Below are positions 47,801 through 60,131 of a stretch of 64,000 bases of DNA, one piece after another. The DNA is from Sodiomyces alkalinus F11. Lineage: Eukaryota; Ascomycota; Sordariomycetes; Glomerellales; Plectosphaerellaceae. Both the position numbers and the translations under genes were made by a program. The stretch covers positions 4,073,061 to 4,137,060 of the forward strand of contig NW_021167081.1 of NCBI RefSeq assembly GCF_003711515.1, given 5' to 3'. How positions within the stretch are numbered: position 1 is the stretch's first letter; each line of letters starts with the position of its first letter. Below the pieces are notes generated by a model. That model did no database searches, was not told the DNA's origin, and worked only from the letters and a program-made list of their open reading frames with translations.

Positions 47801-48450
47801 CTTAACGGTAAGGCACTACTACTATAACCCGATAAATTACGTAAGGAGCGACTCTATACTATTAAGCCTCTTATAGATATCTTCCGCCGTTTTCTAGCGG
47901 GCGTCGGTAACTTCCTTAGCTTAACGCCGAGTAGCTATAGTTTCCTCGGTAGACGACCGGTTAACCTTTAGCGTCGCTTAACCTAAAGCCTCTCTAAGGA
48001 TAACCTAGTATTAAACTACTATAGCCTAGTACTATAACGGATTAGTAAGGGTACTATATAGGGTTAATAAGGGATATAGTTAGTAATACTTATACGATAA
48101 CTCTTATTTAGACTACGTTTCTCGATAGCGATAACTAAATCCTTTTATAGCTACTTGGTAGTATTCTTACCGGTAATAGGGAGCTATTACACGTATTAGA
48201 TTAATAGGGCCCACGGAGTATTCTATAAAGGGAAGGGCTATAGGGATAATAATAAAGATATATAAGTTACTACGCGGTATTTAAGGCTATTATACTTAGA
48301 GTAGTAATAGCACTTATTCGTACGCTAGCTATTATCGGCGTATCGGTATATCTTAGCCTCGATAGTATACGTCTTTTCCTTAAAGTTAATTATTACTAAT
48401 TTACCCATATAACGTATATAGGGGGCCCTTAGATCTCTGCCTATACTAAT
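47800..48450 (-). pseudogene. Unidentified degraded ORF, possibly gag-like
   Basis: Minus-strand reading through TAG/TAA gives a plausible helical protein (YYQVAIKGFSYRYRET, VNRSSTEETIATRR, AEDIYKRLNSIESLL). The stops look like former Gln codons. The order of hydrophilic helix and coiled-coil-like tail would fit a retrotransposon gag, but no signature is present. Confidence 0.35.
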
Positions 48451-48699
48451 ATCCACTACCTTCTAGCGGGGAGTAACCGATAGTATAGTAGTCGACGACG
48501 ACGTAGCCGTAGTAAAAGCAGGAGGCTCTAGCGTTGCCGGCTACGGCGTAGCTAGTTACGGGGTAGATTACCTAGCGGACTATAAGGTCGACGCTATAAC
48601 TATAATCTTAATCCTTTTAGAGGATCGCGTTATACTCGCGGGAGTAGCGGTACGCTTATTATTATCGTTATTATCTCCCTAGGAAGGTATAGTAACTAC

Positions 48700-49700
48700 G
48701 CGTGGTTAGCTAGTATTATAGGCTAAAGATATCTAGAAACACTTATAAGATAGTAGTTAATTAATCGGAGACTATAAGACGTTAGTACGCGGTATCCTAG
48801 ATTAGGGGAAAACTTACGAAGAATACTATAATCAGAAAATTAAGTATAGGAGAGGAAGAAAAGAATAGGAAAATGGAATAACGGCAGGTTACGAGATATC
48901 CCTAAAAAGCAGTTATATAGGCACCTATTTTTAGTATAAAGAAGGAAGCTACGAATTCACGGAAGGAGTAACGTCGGGTCCTATATAATACTAGCTTTAA
49001 GAGTCTTTATAGATAGATTAAAGGGATAGCCTAGGAGGATAAAGGGGCAGACTTAACGGCCCGGGAAGGAACTATCCTAGAACCTATTAGGGTCCCGGTA
49101 AGGGCGCGGCTATAGGTGGATTAATTGGACTTAGCCGTATGCGGCGCCGGATTCGGAAGCATAAAAGGAAGTAGCCCTTATTAATAGCCTTAGTCGATAG
49201 ATAAAGGGAGAGAGGGTATACCTAGATTAGAGCCACGGCTAAAGCGGCTCCGTGTAGGCACTAGGCGGGAACCTATTAGGGTCCTATCGTGGAGGGCTCT
49301 TGTTCGGGGTATTAAGGGATTTAGGATTTAGGAACGGACTCGGAGGCTAGGTTTCGGAGGAGCCGAGAGGCCGGCACGGGTTAGGCGCTCCTAAGGATAG
49401 GAGTATCCGGGGAAGGTCGCTATATTAGGTGCTTATAGCAGTGGTTATAATAGGTCCCTAGTGTAAACCTATAGGGGTCTAGGCGCGCTTAGTCTAAGAC
49501 CCCCCGAGGCATAAATACAGCAGTTATTATATAGTAAACAGAATAGTCCCTTAAAGTAAATATGGCAGCCCTTAAGGAAGTAAATAAGTAGTCCTCGAGG
49601 AGTAGCGGAACGTAGTCTTAAGGAGCGGAGGAGCCTCCCCTTCGAAGGGGGAGGCTAGCGATTAATCTAACTCTTTAGCTATACCCACGTTCTGACCCTA
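48700..49700 (+). pseudogene. Unidentified degraded ORF
   Basis: Plus-strand frame readable with RIP-type stops, for example RDNYP-, LDLAVCGAGFGSIKGSSPY (about 49130) and MAALKEVNK (about 49561). The phrase GAACCTATTAGGGTCC occurs twice (about 49080 and 49269). Family not recognised. Confidence 0.3.
49632..49656. other. Near-perfect 25-bp palindrome centred on TTCGAA
   Basis: AGCCTCCCC TTCGAA GGGGGAGGCT, one extra G on the right arm. Confidence 0.65.
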
Positions 49701-49842
49701 TTATAATCCTATCGTGATTACACCTAGTTCGTTACTTAACCCTACCTTTTCACTCTGTACGAGTACCTATTTAACAGTGTATTATATCTATATACTACAA
49801 ATGGCTTTAATCGCCTAACTAACATTTAGGGCGATTAGGTAG

Positions 49843-49973
49843 TGTGTCGAATAGACTATAGTCTTGTCGGTTATATAACGGGCCGGATTACTAAGAGTAT
49901 AATTCGGGTAGACGCTTATAGAATCTACACTATATAAAATACGGTAGTAGCGGTTCCCTAATAGTCCGACACA
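49843..49973. repeat. 131-bp interval with 7-bp inverted ends (TGTGTCG/CGACACA)
   Basis: Could be a very small solo terminal repeat or chance. No flanking duplication is seen. Confidence 0.2.
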
Positions 49974-50017
49974 GTTACAATTATACACTATTTCCTTAAT
50001 CAATTATCACCATTTTT

Positions 50018-50480
50018 GTGATTGTTTTGACTACGCTTTATCTGATAGTCGTTAGTAGATATAGGGATAATCTTAATCGGTGGTTCCTTTATTACGGCCG
50101 TAGCCTTCTTATAAGCGGTCGTCCTCTTCTTTATACCGGCGGCTATAGTAATAGTAGTAGTAGCGGTAGCGGTAGCGGTAGCGGCCGTGATAGGGTCTTA
50201 GCCCGAGGTATTAGTAGCGTTATCGCCCTTTACCGTGATAGTAAAAGATAAAATAGCCGTGGTCTCCTCCGTTATAGCCTCGAGGTCGACGATAAGGCCC
50301 TTATATTTAGGAATATTAGGTAGCATAGGCTTAAATAATAGATAGGCGTTAGCCTCCTTATTACTTAGCTTTATATTATAGTAGTTATCCTAGTAGGAGC
50401 CAGATTTACCACGTATAGCGCGCTCCTACGCTACCTAATCCCTCTAGTTAACAAGGCTAGTAATAGCTTTCTATTCGGTA
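50018..50480 (+). pseudogene. Unidentified ORF with Ser-Gly repeat, degraded
   Basis: The frame from 50018 is open for 77 codons and includes a GTAGCG-type tandem run coding for alternating Ser and Gly (about 50148-50190). It then continues after a TAA through RYLIPLVNKASNSFLFGIRY. It lies in AT-shifted DNA next to island 2. I do not recognise it and it may not be a gene. Confidence 0.3.
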
Positions 50481-50517
50481 TTAGATATATTCAAAGATAT
50501 CTTCGCTTATTTATTGG

Positions 50518-50538
50518 TTAATTAATTAATTAATTAAT
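50518..50538. repeat. (TTAA)n short tandem repeat
   Basis: Five TTAA units in a row. Confidence 0.85.
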
Positions 50539-51081
50539 CGGTAGGTAAGTAGATTAATGGCTTAAATACTCTGATTAGATTAATAGTAGTTATTTAACTG
50601 CTTTTAAATATGATTAGTTTTATAGTAGAAAAGGATACCCGTATTAATATATATCGTTTAGACGTTATAAACCGGGCTTATAACTATCGGACCCTAAAAT
50701 AACACTTATATAGTAAACCTAATATAGCAGAAATCTAGTATATATATATTAGATTAAGTTATATTGCTAAGAGTCTTTTACCCCTTGATTTCGGAAGTGC
50801 AGACTCTATCTTTCGGTACTATATTATTTGGATCCTATCCGGTGTTTTCCGGTATCCACCCTTATTATGTCCTAATACCCGAGGTCCCCGAGGTCCGAAG
50901 TCCTTAGTCAGGCATAGTCTGCCAGGCATAGGTAGTCTGTGCCCATACGACAATATAATTCCGTACCTGTATTTGTGTTCTAACAATATATAAAAGAACC
51001 TGCCTCTACATTTGCATATTTCACCTGCTGGATATCCAAACGTGCCTCCTATTGATACACTCCCTTATAAAAACATTGGAC
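50539..51081. other. Transition from degraded repeats to host island 2; 3' flank of COY1-like gene
   Basis: AT-shifted until about 50870; from about 50950 composition is normal with many CA/TG words. The last about 130 bp should contain the 3' UTR of the gene ending at 51082. Confidence 0.5.
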
Positions 51082-53381
51082 TCATTTGGTGTCTTGATCT
51101 TCCATGGTCCTGGCGCCACCGTTGCTTACAGCTCCCGATGCTGCTGCGCCCACACTGCTGATATGATGCGTGACATCCACGGAAGCCAGCCAGTACATGG
51201 ATATGAAGACCAACATATGCAAAACTAAGCAATATGCTGCGAACAAGTTCCGACTCGTACGGGACGCAAGCACCATTCGCGTCATGGTATACACGACTCG
51301 TTCCGGCAAGCTCAATCGTTTGTATGCCCTCGCGGATTCGCGACCACGGAACTGAACGAATGGAGAGATGTTCGACTCATATGCCTTTTGGTACCTCTCC
51401 ATCGCTATGCCTGAATTGGTCGAGACACCGATCGGCACGGTTGAGGGATTTGGATTTAACCCGAATGCCGCGGACGACGACGAAGCTGATAGGCCGCTCC
51501 TGTTGTACGTCGACATGTACCTTGTCTTCTCATAAAGATTCAAGTTATCCTTTTGAAGCGCAGCGACTTCCTGTCTCAGCTGAAACACCGTGCGATGGCA
51601 GTCGGACAATTCCCTCTCCAGTTGTGCATTCTTCTTCTTAAAGCGGTCACGCTGAGCAGTGACCATGGGAAGAATTCCGTGGCCGCTAGCCACGGGCTCT
51701 CCACCCAAGGCATGGGGATCAATGCCGCTAATAATCGAAGACGTGGGCGATATCCTGGCACCTTTCTTTCCCAGCGCACCCGAGGGCGCGTGGCGGCTCA
51801 TTGCCACTGATGCGCCAGACGGGAATGCATTGGCAAACTCATACTGAACGTTCGACAAATCGTTCTCCAGTTTTGAATTAAGAAGTTGTGCTCGTTCCAA
51901 GTCAGCATTCGTCTGCGACAGAAGTTCCTGAAGCTCTTCAACCCTGACCTGGAGGTCTTGGTGAGAAACACGTAGAACTGTCAGTTCATCGCCCAACTTT
52001 TTGTTGCGCGCCAGAAGAAGCTTCTCCAACGATTCCGCCCCAGGCTTGGCGACCTGTTCGGCATCATCCTTTCCAGCTGGTAAGTCGCCGTCATCGTCTG
52101 CAGCGAACTCGATACTCTTAAGAACATCCAATTCCTGCTTCAGCTCGTTGTAGTCGCTCCAGTTCTGCACCTTCGCTTTAAGTCCATCCCTCTCCTCCTT
52201 GAGCAGCGCGGCCTCTCTCTCCAGCATCCGCAGCCGCATATCAAGCCCGCGTTTCAGTCCCTCTTTCTCTAACCGGGAGGCATCAAGTTTTCGGATCAAC
52301 GAGTAGTTCTCGGACCGCATACGTACGTAAGCTGGATCATCTTCCAAGCTGGTAGTCCGCGCGGAGACGTGGGACTTCGCCTGGGCGAGATCAAGACGTA
52401 GTTGCTCGTTCCGAGCTTCCATCTCGGCAAGCCTCGCGCTAGTACGCTCCAAGTCAGCGTGAAGCATCTCAACCTCGGCAACAGCAATATGGCCGTGCTG
52501 GTTCTGTTGATCGTCATCGTTGGACATGCCAAGGCGCTGATTCACTTCATAGCTAGCCTTGACCTCGCTAAGAAGTCGCTCTTGATTCTCTACTCTCTCT
52601 TCGAGAGCCTTCTCTCGTGTTGCCCAGTTGTCTTCTTTTTCATCCAAGACGGCGATCCAGGATGTCTCGACATCCTTAACTTCCTTCTCCAAGGCGTTTT
52701 GCAACTCGTTTCGGGCTAGAATTTCCATTTGCAGTCGATTCTCTGTATTTTCAAGCTGGGTAGTTAGTTTGTTGACATATTGTTGCAGCCTCTCGTTTTC
52801 CATGGCCAACTTCGGCATCGCATCTTCCGAAGCTAACATAGAGTCGACGGAAGCTTCTAGTAGTGGATACGGGTCGGGCGCTTCTGACAACGATGTATAG
52901 ACCTTGAGAAAAGCAGAGTTGACGGATTTGGAGTGGTTCGTCAGTAGATCGATAAATGTCTGGTACGCTACGTGAGTGCTCCGTCAGCTATAACCAACTA
53001 GAAGGAGACATGAACAGTTCAAATGATACTGCATACCTTTGAGGAGACCCTTAACTTCCGCCAACTTGGAGTCATCGTCAAGCTTGCGGAATGCTTTTGT
53101 CTTCTGAGCCAGGTCCTTCCGTTGAACGGTAGAGTCTCGCTGGTAAGAGACGATCTCGGAGGCTGTATTGTCGAGGTTCGAGGTGAGGGTGGTATAGTCG
53201 ATAGCTAAGACAAGTCAGTAAAAGAAGCTTAGAGGGTGAGAAACCCCGAACGACAGCTCATACTTCTCCACGCAGATATCGCATGCTGAAACTTATTGCT
53301 GCCTTCGGAGGCATTTTCAAAGCCCGGAGAGCGGACCTCCGAGACCGCCTGGGCGGAGGAGAGCGCTTCAATATCGGACAT
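51082..53381 (-). CDS. COY1: CASP/Coy1-family Golgi membrane coiled-coil protein
   Basis: Three exons, complement of 51082-52967, 53037-53204 and 53264-53381, giving 723 residues. Introns of 69 bp (52968-53036) and 59 bp (53205-53263) have GTATG donors, TAG acceptors and CTGAC branch-like sites; phases join cleanly. The start at 53381 gives MSDIEALSSAQAV and then the family block KFQHAISAWR, split by intron 1. Residues about 90-560 are mostly heptad-rich coiled coil. AQRDRFKKKNAQLE leads into the conserved CASP C-terminal region. One C-terminal membrane segment, about 669-690 (NLFAAYCLVLHMLVFISMYW), contains the Tyr and His typical of CASP transmembrane domains, with a short tail. CASP/Coy1 is a Golgi tail-anchored-like protein acting in intra-Golgi retrograde tethering. 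The large exon alone would start at a TTG, so the upstream exons are needed. Confidence 0.93.
52968..53036 (-). other. Intron 2 of the COY1-like gene
   Basis: 69 bp, GTATGC...CACGTAG, with AGCTGAC as likely branch site. Removing it joins GLLK to AYQTFIDLL in phase. Confidence 0.88.
53205..53263 (-). other. Intron 1 of the COY1-like gene
   Basis: 59 bp, GTATGAG...GTCTTAG, with TACTGAC as likely branch site. It splits an Arg/Thr junction (AWR-TIDYTTL). Confidence 0.88.
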
Positions 53382-53620
53382 GGTTGCTTGGAGTGGTGGG
53401 ATTTGTGTGAATTCGATTTAGCCAGAAAGTAAACCCATCATCGAGCTTTTCAGTCTCAGAGACAGGCTGGATGCCGTTGTCGTGATGCTACTCGACTGCT
53501 GATATCGAAGTCGGGCGTGGGCTAACAGCTAGGCGATCCAGAGCAAGGCATCATTGTCGCATAGACCTCCCTGGGGTGTGGAACAACCTAAGGACCGACT
53601 ACGAGTTTAGGCATGGAAGG
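53382..53620. promoter_or_regulatory. 5' flank of the COY1-like gene, compressed by repeats
   Basis: Only about 240 bp of normal-composition sequence separates the start codon from degraded repeat DNA, so the promoter is short or extends into mutated sequence. No TATA box is obvious. Confidence 0.45.
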
Positions 53621-54274
53621 TGGATATCCGTAGGATTATAGAGTATGAATTTTGCCTCCTATAATTACAGGTTTTTATAACGTTTTACGGCTTTGATAAA
53701 ACTAATTTAGAGCCTCTTGATTTGACTATTCTTTTCGTATTTATCCTTTTACGGTTACGATATATTCGATAATTAAGAGTCTTAGCTTTATTTATCCTTG
53801 TTTCCTACTATTAAGAGCCTTACTAGCTAGGCCGTTATGGCGAGATATAACCGACTAAATTTATAGCCTATACACTATAATAACTTAAACGGTAATATAT
53901 CCGAGACTCCTAAGGCTATTTATACTAGCTATACTGACTAGGAGTCCTAGAACCTCTAGTTTTAGATATTAGTAAAAACAAATACGGTCTACATATATTT
54001 AAGATCTAAAGACCCTATCGTAGAACCCACCTACCCTGCTATTCCGGGAAACACCGACTACCCTAAAATAACCTTAGTATAGTAACCTACCTACTAGATA
54101 GTTTTACTAACTACGGGGAAAACCACTTATAGCTAAGATTTTTAAGAGTTTAAATAGAACGAATACACCTATATACGATACGAATAAAAGATAGTAGCTA
54201 TAGATATATAGCTTACTACCTCTATTACTCCCTTCAGAAGGAACGCCCTTTTCTATAGCAATAAGCTTAGCGAG
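53621..54274 (+). pseudogene. Degraded gag-like retrotransposon fragment
   Basis: Plus-strand reading through stops at Gln/Trp codons gives DPIVEPTYPAIPGNTDYPKI, then VLLTTGKTTYS and, further on, LTTSITPFRRNALFYSNKLS. Spacing resembles a Copia gag N-terminal half. LINE B is inserted at its 3' side. Family assignment is tentative. Confidence 0.4.
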
Positions 54275-54391
54275 TTTTTTTTTTTTTTTTTATTATTTAT
54301 TTATTACGCGTATATAGCCCTGAAGCCATGGCGTGGTACCTATCGCCCTAAGGGCTAAAAGCTATTAGAAGCTAGGTATAGTAAAATAGAG
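54275..54391 (-). mobile_element. LINE B 3' end (poly-A side), separated by Copia-1 copy B
   Basis: The reverse complement matches the LINE A 3' end (45845-45960), including CTTAGGGC and TACCTAGCTTCT. It ends in a 17-nt T run (54275-54291), which is the A-tail of LINE B. Confidence 0.85.
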
Positions 54392-54584
54392 TATTAGAAT
54401 ATAAATAAGGTACGCGGAATTGTGTATGTTTTTATCTAAGTGAAGTTTATAATACTTCACGGGGATATCTAACTATACGGAAAAAGCAAGGGAAATAAGG
54501 GTGGATATATAGGACTAAGGTACTCCACACGTCTAATATAATATGGTTTATCACACCCCGATAAGGTGGCTATAGTATCTAACA
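54392..54584 (-). repeat. 3' LTR of Copia-1 copy B
   Basis: Starts TATTAGAA (ancestral TGTTAGAA) and ends TCTAACA. Nearly identical to 60132-60324. Confidence 0.9.
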
Positions 54585-55099
54585 CACCCCCCAGAACTAC
54601 AGGATTAATCCTGACTATTCTGCTTAATTTAAAGCCGTAAATCTAGGGTAAAATAGGCCTAGATATTAATTAACGGTGTTCAAGCGTTAAAGCCAAAAAG
54701 CAGTTAAAAAGTATTAAAAGTAGTACCTAAATAATAGTCTATAGGGGCATAAGAAGACTTAAGATAACAGTCTAATTAACCGTTTTCCTTTAATTAAAAA
54801 CGTAATAGAAGGACTTTATCCCTATTAATTACTTTAATCTAATTTCGGCAGGACCTTTATACTAAGTAGATATATAAAGGCCCTGTGTTTCTACGGGGGT
54901 AATACCTTTATAAGGCTATCGCTGACTATATTATTAGTAGCGATCTAATTAATCAAGACGGTCCCTTTTTAAATAGTTTATCAGATCTAAAGGGCGTGGA
55001 TATAAAGATACTTTAATTTTAAGGTAACCTAAGGCCGCGGCGACTCTAGTAATTACTTAGTTTATTTATTATCGTAGTATATAGTTAGTGGTTCCTCCT

Positions 55100-56600
55100 T
55101 AAACGTAAGGGTAAGGTCCTCTATTAAACACCTCGTCGCGATATACTGCTTAGTAGTAGTAGAAAGCGCTATAAGCTCGGCTTTAGTACTAAAGGTCACG
55201 ACGCTTAATTAATTATTTACCTTTTAGTCTATAGGACCCCCGAATAGTAAGGTAGTATACCCTTAGGAACTATACCTAGTCTTACTGTTATCCGCGAAGG
55301 CTGTATCGGAGGTATAGAAGAGTATAGGCTTTTAGTAGTCTTTACGTGGTCTAAAGTAGAGGTATAGGGTCTTTATCGAGCCGAGGTACTTTAGGCACCT
55401 GTTCGTAGCTTCGTGATAGTATTTTAAGGGGTTAATGCTAAATTCGGTAAGCCTCGAAGCGGCTTTAAAGATATTAGGCCGGGTCTAATAAGCGGCGTAG
55501 TTAATAGAACCGACCTTCCGAAGATATAGATAGATTAATTCTTTGGAGGCTTATTAGTCGGTAAAGGGTTCTAAGATATTAGGATAAGGAAAAGGGCTTT
55601 TAACTCTATAACCTCTATAATCCACCTATAATGTCTTTATCTTATCGGTGATACAGTTATTAAGCGATAACTATAGCTTATATTATTAACGATCGCGTCC
55701 TATACGGATTCCAAGGAACCACTTAAGTAGTCCTAGATCCCTAACTTAGAAGCTCTTCTATATCTACTATACTAGATTATTAGTAGTAGATTAATATTCC
55801 TTACGGTAGATTAGGATAATATCGTTAACGTAAAAGAAAGTAATTAGGACCTTGTTCTTAAAGATATAGTCGTCTTCGGTTAATTACTTTAAACCGTATT
55901 TACTTAGTACGGAAGACAGGTATTAGTGCTATAGCTTTAGGGAATAGCGGAGGCTATATAATACTCGATATAGCCTTTAAATCCCTTTACGTTATATAGG
56001 AGGGCGTTACTTTAAAAGGCCCTCGAGTTAATTATCGGCTTTAAGGCCTATAGGTAATTAGAGTAACTACTAACCCGGGGGGTCTTTAATATAGATCTCT
56101 TCGTTAAGCAGAGTATTAGTGAATACGTTAACGGCATTAAGTTACTAAGTCTCGAGATCGAAGTAGGCTATAATACCTATTAGCGACCTAAAGGTCCTTC
56201 TAACGAGGGTGGAGGCGTAAGCGTTAAGGTGGCTATTAGGTTATTAATCCCCTCGAACGTAAAGGCGCGCCTTAAACTTATTAACATAACCAGTAGGATC
56301 GACCTTATACTTAAAAACCTATTTAAGGTCTAGTGGCCTTAGAACGGATTTAGTTAGTCCCGAGCCGTTCTCCAACCAGTAGGATTATTCTCACCGTTCA
56401 AAGGTGCCTATTAACCTAAACGTGCCGACCTCCTAGGAGGCGGCCTTAATCCATTCTAATTTATAGGGACTCTTTAGTATTTAAGACTAGTTTAGAGGTT
56501 CCTTAAGTATATCGCGGCGTAGTAGCGGTTTCTTCGGCATCTTAATCTAGTTATAGAAGGTATAAAAGGAAGGAGGGGTATAACGGTCGGTTAGACGCCT
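55100..56600 (-). pseudogene. Copia-1 copy B RT-RNase H, inactivated
   Basis: Minus-strand frame co-linear with 6550-8000. The active-site strand is FFYVNDIILIY. A change of Asp to Asn (GAC to AAC) plus stops abolish activity. Confidence 0.8.
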
Positions 56601-57249
56601 ACTACGGGCAGACCGGTTAGTAGCGGCGGTCGGGATAATAGGAGTATAGCTTCTTCTACTTATAGAAGCAGGTTAATTAGCTATAGTAAGAGAAGAAAAG
56701 GTTGAAGAAGACTTAGTAGGAGCCGTAGATACCGGATTAACGGCGGTGGTAGTGGCTAGGTCCTCGTTAAGAACCGATTAGTTAGGGGATAATAATCCTA
56801 TCGCGACGGTATTGCCGGTTACGGCCGTATCGTTAGATTAATCTTCGGTATCGTTAGGCCGTTTGAAAATAGGCGGTAGATCCGTAGTTCTAGTTAGTAG
56901 TATAGGGGGGCCGTTTATAGTTATTAAAGAAGGGAAAATAGGTGCCGTTATAGGCATAATTATAGGTATAATCATAAAAGACGTTACAGTAGGTACTGCT
57001 AAAGACGTAGAAGGCATTATAGGGCTTATTTACCCTATTCTTCGTGCCTCTTAATTAGGTGCCTTCTGCTATTCCTACTATTATTATTCTTCTATAGATT
57101 CTATAGTGGTTATTAAACCTATACCTCTATTCACCCCCCTAAAAGCACTAGCAGTAGTAGTAGCCGCGATAGCCTCCCTTATAGTATTCTTTTCTAGTAG
57201 TGGTTAAAGTAGAAGATCGGTAACGTTAGTAGTAATAGCGAGAGAATCG

Positions 57250-58700
57250 TGGAGTTAATAATCCACCGGTAGATTTAATTACTCGAAAACTTCTTTAGTA
57301 ACCGGCGGCTCTATATCGCGATCTTTATATAAGAGTTCTTTATTAAAGATAATGTCTCTCGTGCGTAGAATCCTCACTAAGTCTAGCACCTAAATCCGGT
57401 ATATATTGGTACTTTTATAACCGATTAAATAACCGATATATACTCTTTCGGCTAATATAGTATCAAGGTTATAACCTTATTAGTAGTTAGCGGTTAGAGG
57501 ATAGGCTCTATAACTATACCTCTTTAAGTAGCTAACGATTAGCTTCGTGAGGATCTTCTTTAGGCCTTATTTAATAATATAATCCTTTATTTATCCTTTT
57601 AGAGACTTCTACTCGAGGTCCTGATAAGGAATTAGGTTATATCGGTATACTATAATAACAAGGATCTCTAGCTATATATCCTATTAAATGCCTAAGGCCG
57701 TTATAAGGGTTCTCGCGATAGTAAAGATAACGCCGCCGTAGTATTCTACTCAAGGACTTTAAGTAGCCGTGTGCGGTATAGACCTTTCTAGTAAGATACC
57801 CCGTTCTTTAGCCTACTCGTTAAGGCCTTCCTAAAGGGATCTTTCTCTATCCAGGCGGATTATAGTAATCTTTAGACTATATTATCGCCATAGGAGGAAC
57901 TTAAAGTTCGCTATTATCTAGAGTACTGGTATAGCGTTACGTAGGAGTCTAATAACGATCTAGCACTTGTAGAGATCGAAAAACAGGGCAGTAATCTTTA
58001 TACCGTTATAGGCCTTATTAAGGCTAAAGAAATCAACCTCCACCCTCTACCACGGCCTTATCGGCCGGTAGGTGGTTACCCTCGTTAATACTAGCCTCTT
58101 AACCTTACTAAGGGTATAGGCCTTATAGTCCACTATGAAAGGGCCTTTTCCTTTAATAACGCCACCGGCGAGGGTATTCCCTATCTTTTCCAGGGCAGTA
58201 GCCCCGGTATACCCTAGCCTCTTATACTATAAATAAGTGTTAGCTACGCTTATAATCAGTGCTATAAAGCTATTAAAGAAGCTACTATCGACTAGCTACT
58301 ATTATTAACGGTTTATTAGAATAAAAGCATATTACTCGTTAATATTATTAAGTAGTTGGGCTAATAAGCCCTCTTCGGCAGATCCTTTAACCTTTAAGAC
58401 CTCGAGGTCTGTGTTAAAAACGATACCTTATTTCTTTAATCTTCTAGTTATAATTAAGCTTATTAGGTAATCTTATATAAAACTAACGTGATTTAGTACT
58501 AAAACGAAGGGATTACTATATTCGTCGTCTACCTCTAATTATATCCTACTATAAGCCTTAACTAGCTTAGTCTCTCTACTACCCGTTTAAAAATAATACT
58601 CTTCTATAGTAGGTTAGAAGTCCCATAGTAGGTATCGCTAGTTAGTAATATACCTAGAGGTGCCGGAATCAATTAATAGCTAGTTAAAAAGGTTATTACT
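57250..58700 (-). pseudogene. Copia-1 copy B integrase and protease region, inactivated
   Basis: Aligns with 8700-9850 of copy A but keeps an extra segment of about 230 bp (about 57540-57790) that copy A has lost. Stops at Gln codons throughout. Confidence 0.65.
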
Positions 58701-59229
58701 AACGTTACCGTTTAGTTATAGAAGAGAGTATATTCCATAGGATTCCTTATCGGAATCCTTATCCTGATTATCGATAAAATTAGATATGTCTATTAACGAT
58801 TCTTTCGGCTATAAGTTCTAAGAGTCCTTTTTCGTACCCGTTTTTAGGCTTTTAGCGTCCTTTTCGATATTCTCCCGGAACCTCTTTTAATATTCGTTGT
58901 CCTAGGTCTTAATAATACGGTCGTATCGTTCTAAGACCTCTTTTAAAGATATATATCCCTTCTTTCTATATACCTTATTAACGTTTAGGTACTTCTATAA
59001 AGGCTTATAGTTATATTTACTCCTCTTCTTAATACGGTAGTCGTATAACTACTCCTGCTTCTATTTATTAGACGGTTAGTTACCCTATTGTCCCGATTAT
59101 ACCCGCTAATCCTTACCTTCTTTATGCTTACCTAGGAAGGTTACCGTATAAAAGGATAATACGGTAGGCTTCTTATCGAGTCGGTACGGGTAGCGGCGAC
59201 GAAGCCACGTCGTATATTATTCCATGATA

Positions 59230-59920
59230 GACTATATCGAAGGTAGGTCCTTTTCCTTAAGCATTATAAGGTATATAAATTTACCCTTAGACTATTTAGG
59301 TATAACGCTCCTAATAGCGCTAAAAAGGCCGTTAATCTAATCGTCCTTAGTTTTATAGGTATTAACCTTATACGTCTTAGTATCCAGGTATAGCTTAATA
59401 AAGTCCTCTAGCTAGCACTTATAGGGTATTCGTCTAATAGTTTATATATATTCCTTCTAATATCGCTTAATTAGTGACTTCTAAGCGGCGTTTATTAGCT
59501 TAAGGTGCGTCTTAAGGGTATATAGGATATCCTTAACTTCCTTTTTACCGGCGTACTAATCCTTTAAAGCAGGGCTAACCGTCTTTGCGATATAGTCGTG
59601 GAGTACTTAAATCCCCCTCTTTTTAGCCTTATACTAATTCTCTTTCACCTATTAAATCTTAATCAGTATATCCTCATTAATAGCGTTATATTCTTCGGCT
59701 ATAGCAGGAGGGTATAGTGGATCGGTTCGAATACGGCGCTTAGGCCGTTTAGCCTCTTTAAGATCGGGATTAACGAGGTCGGCGAGATCGTCAGAGTGCA
59801 CGATAGTTATCACGGCTTTAATCTAAGGCCGGCCTTTAGTTTTTCGGAGCGGTAAGCGTTATAAGGCCTATAATAGGCACTACTACCGTGGAAGCCATCG
59901 TTATACTAATAAAAAGCAGT
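59230..59920 (-). pseudogene. Copia-1 copy B gag, degraded
   Basis: Minus-strand reading gives VHSDDLADLVNPDLKEAKRP, KKEVKDILYTLKTHLKLI and LEDFIKLYLDTKTYKV with TAG/TAA at Gln/Trp positions. Absent from copy A, which is truncated before it. Confidence 0.7.
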
Positions 59921-60120
59921 GGAATAGAATAAACGAAAAGGTTAATTAACTATACTAAACGCTTTAAACCGTAGCGCGATAGAAGCGATAAAATCATTAA
60001 ATAAAACTAAAGCAGGCGGACGTTACTAATAATGCTAAACTACCCGCTATAGACTTAAGGCTGATTTAATAGCCTAGAAGCTATAGGATCGATCGGAATA
60101 GCTTCGTTTATTAGAACGCC

Positions 60121-60131
60121 GGGCTTATAAC
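60121..60131 (-). other. Primer-binding site of Copia-1 copy B (half-tRNA initiator Met type)
   Basis: Directly inside the 5' LTR the minus strand reads GTTATAAGCCC. The complement of the anticodon arm of fungal initiator tRNA-Met is GGGTTATGAGCCC, so 10 of 11 bases fit and the difference is a RIP-type G to A. This internal-tRNA priming is known from Copia-superfamily elements. Confidence 0.6.

Noticed and set aside
51082..52890. COY1-like gene as a single 602-codon exon
   Set aside because: This frame begins at TTG; two upstream exons with good splice sites supply the conserved N-terminus, so the gene starts at 53381.
56863..57054. 63-codon plus-strand ORF
   Set aside because: Antisense to the linker region of Copia-1 copy B.
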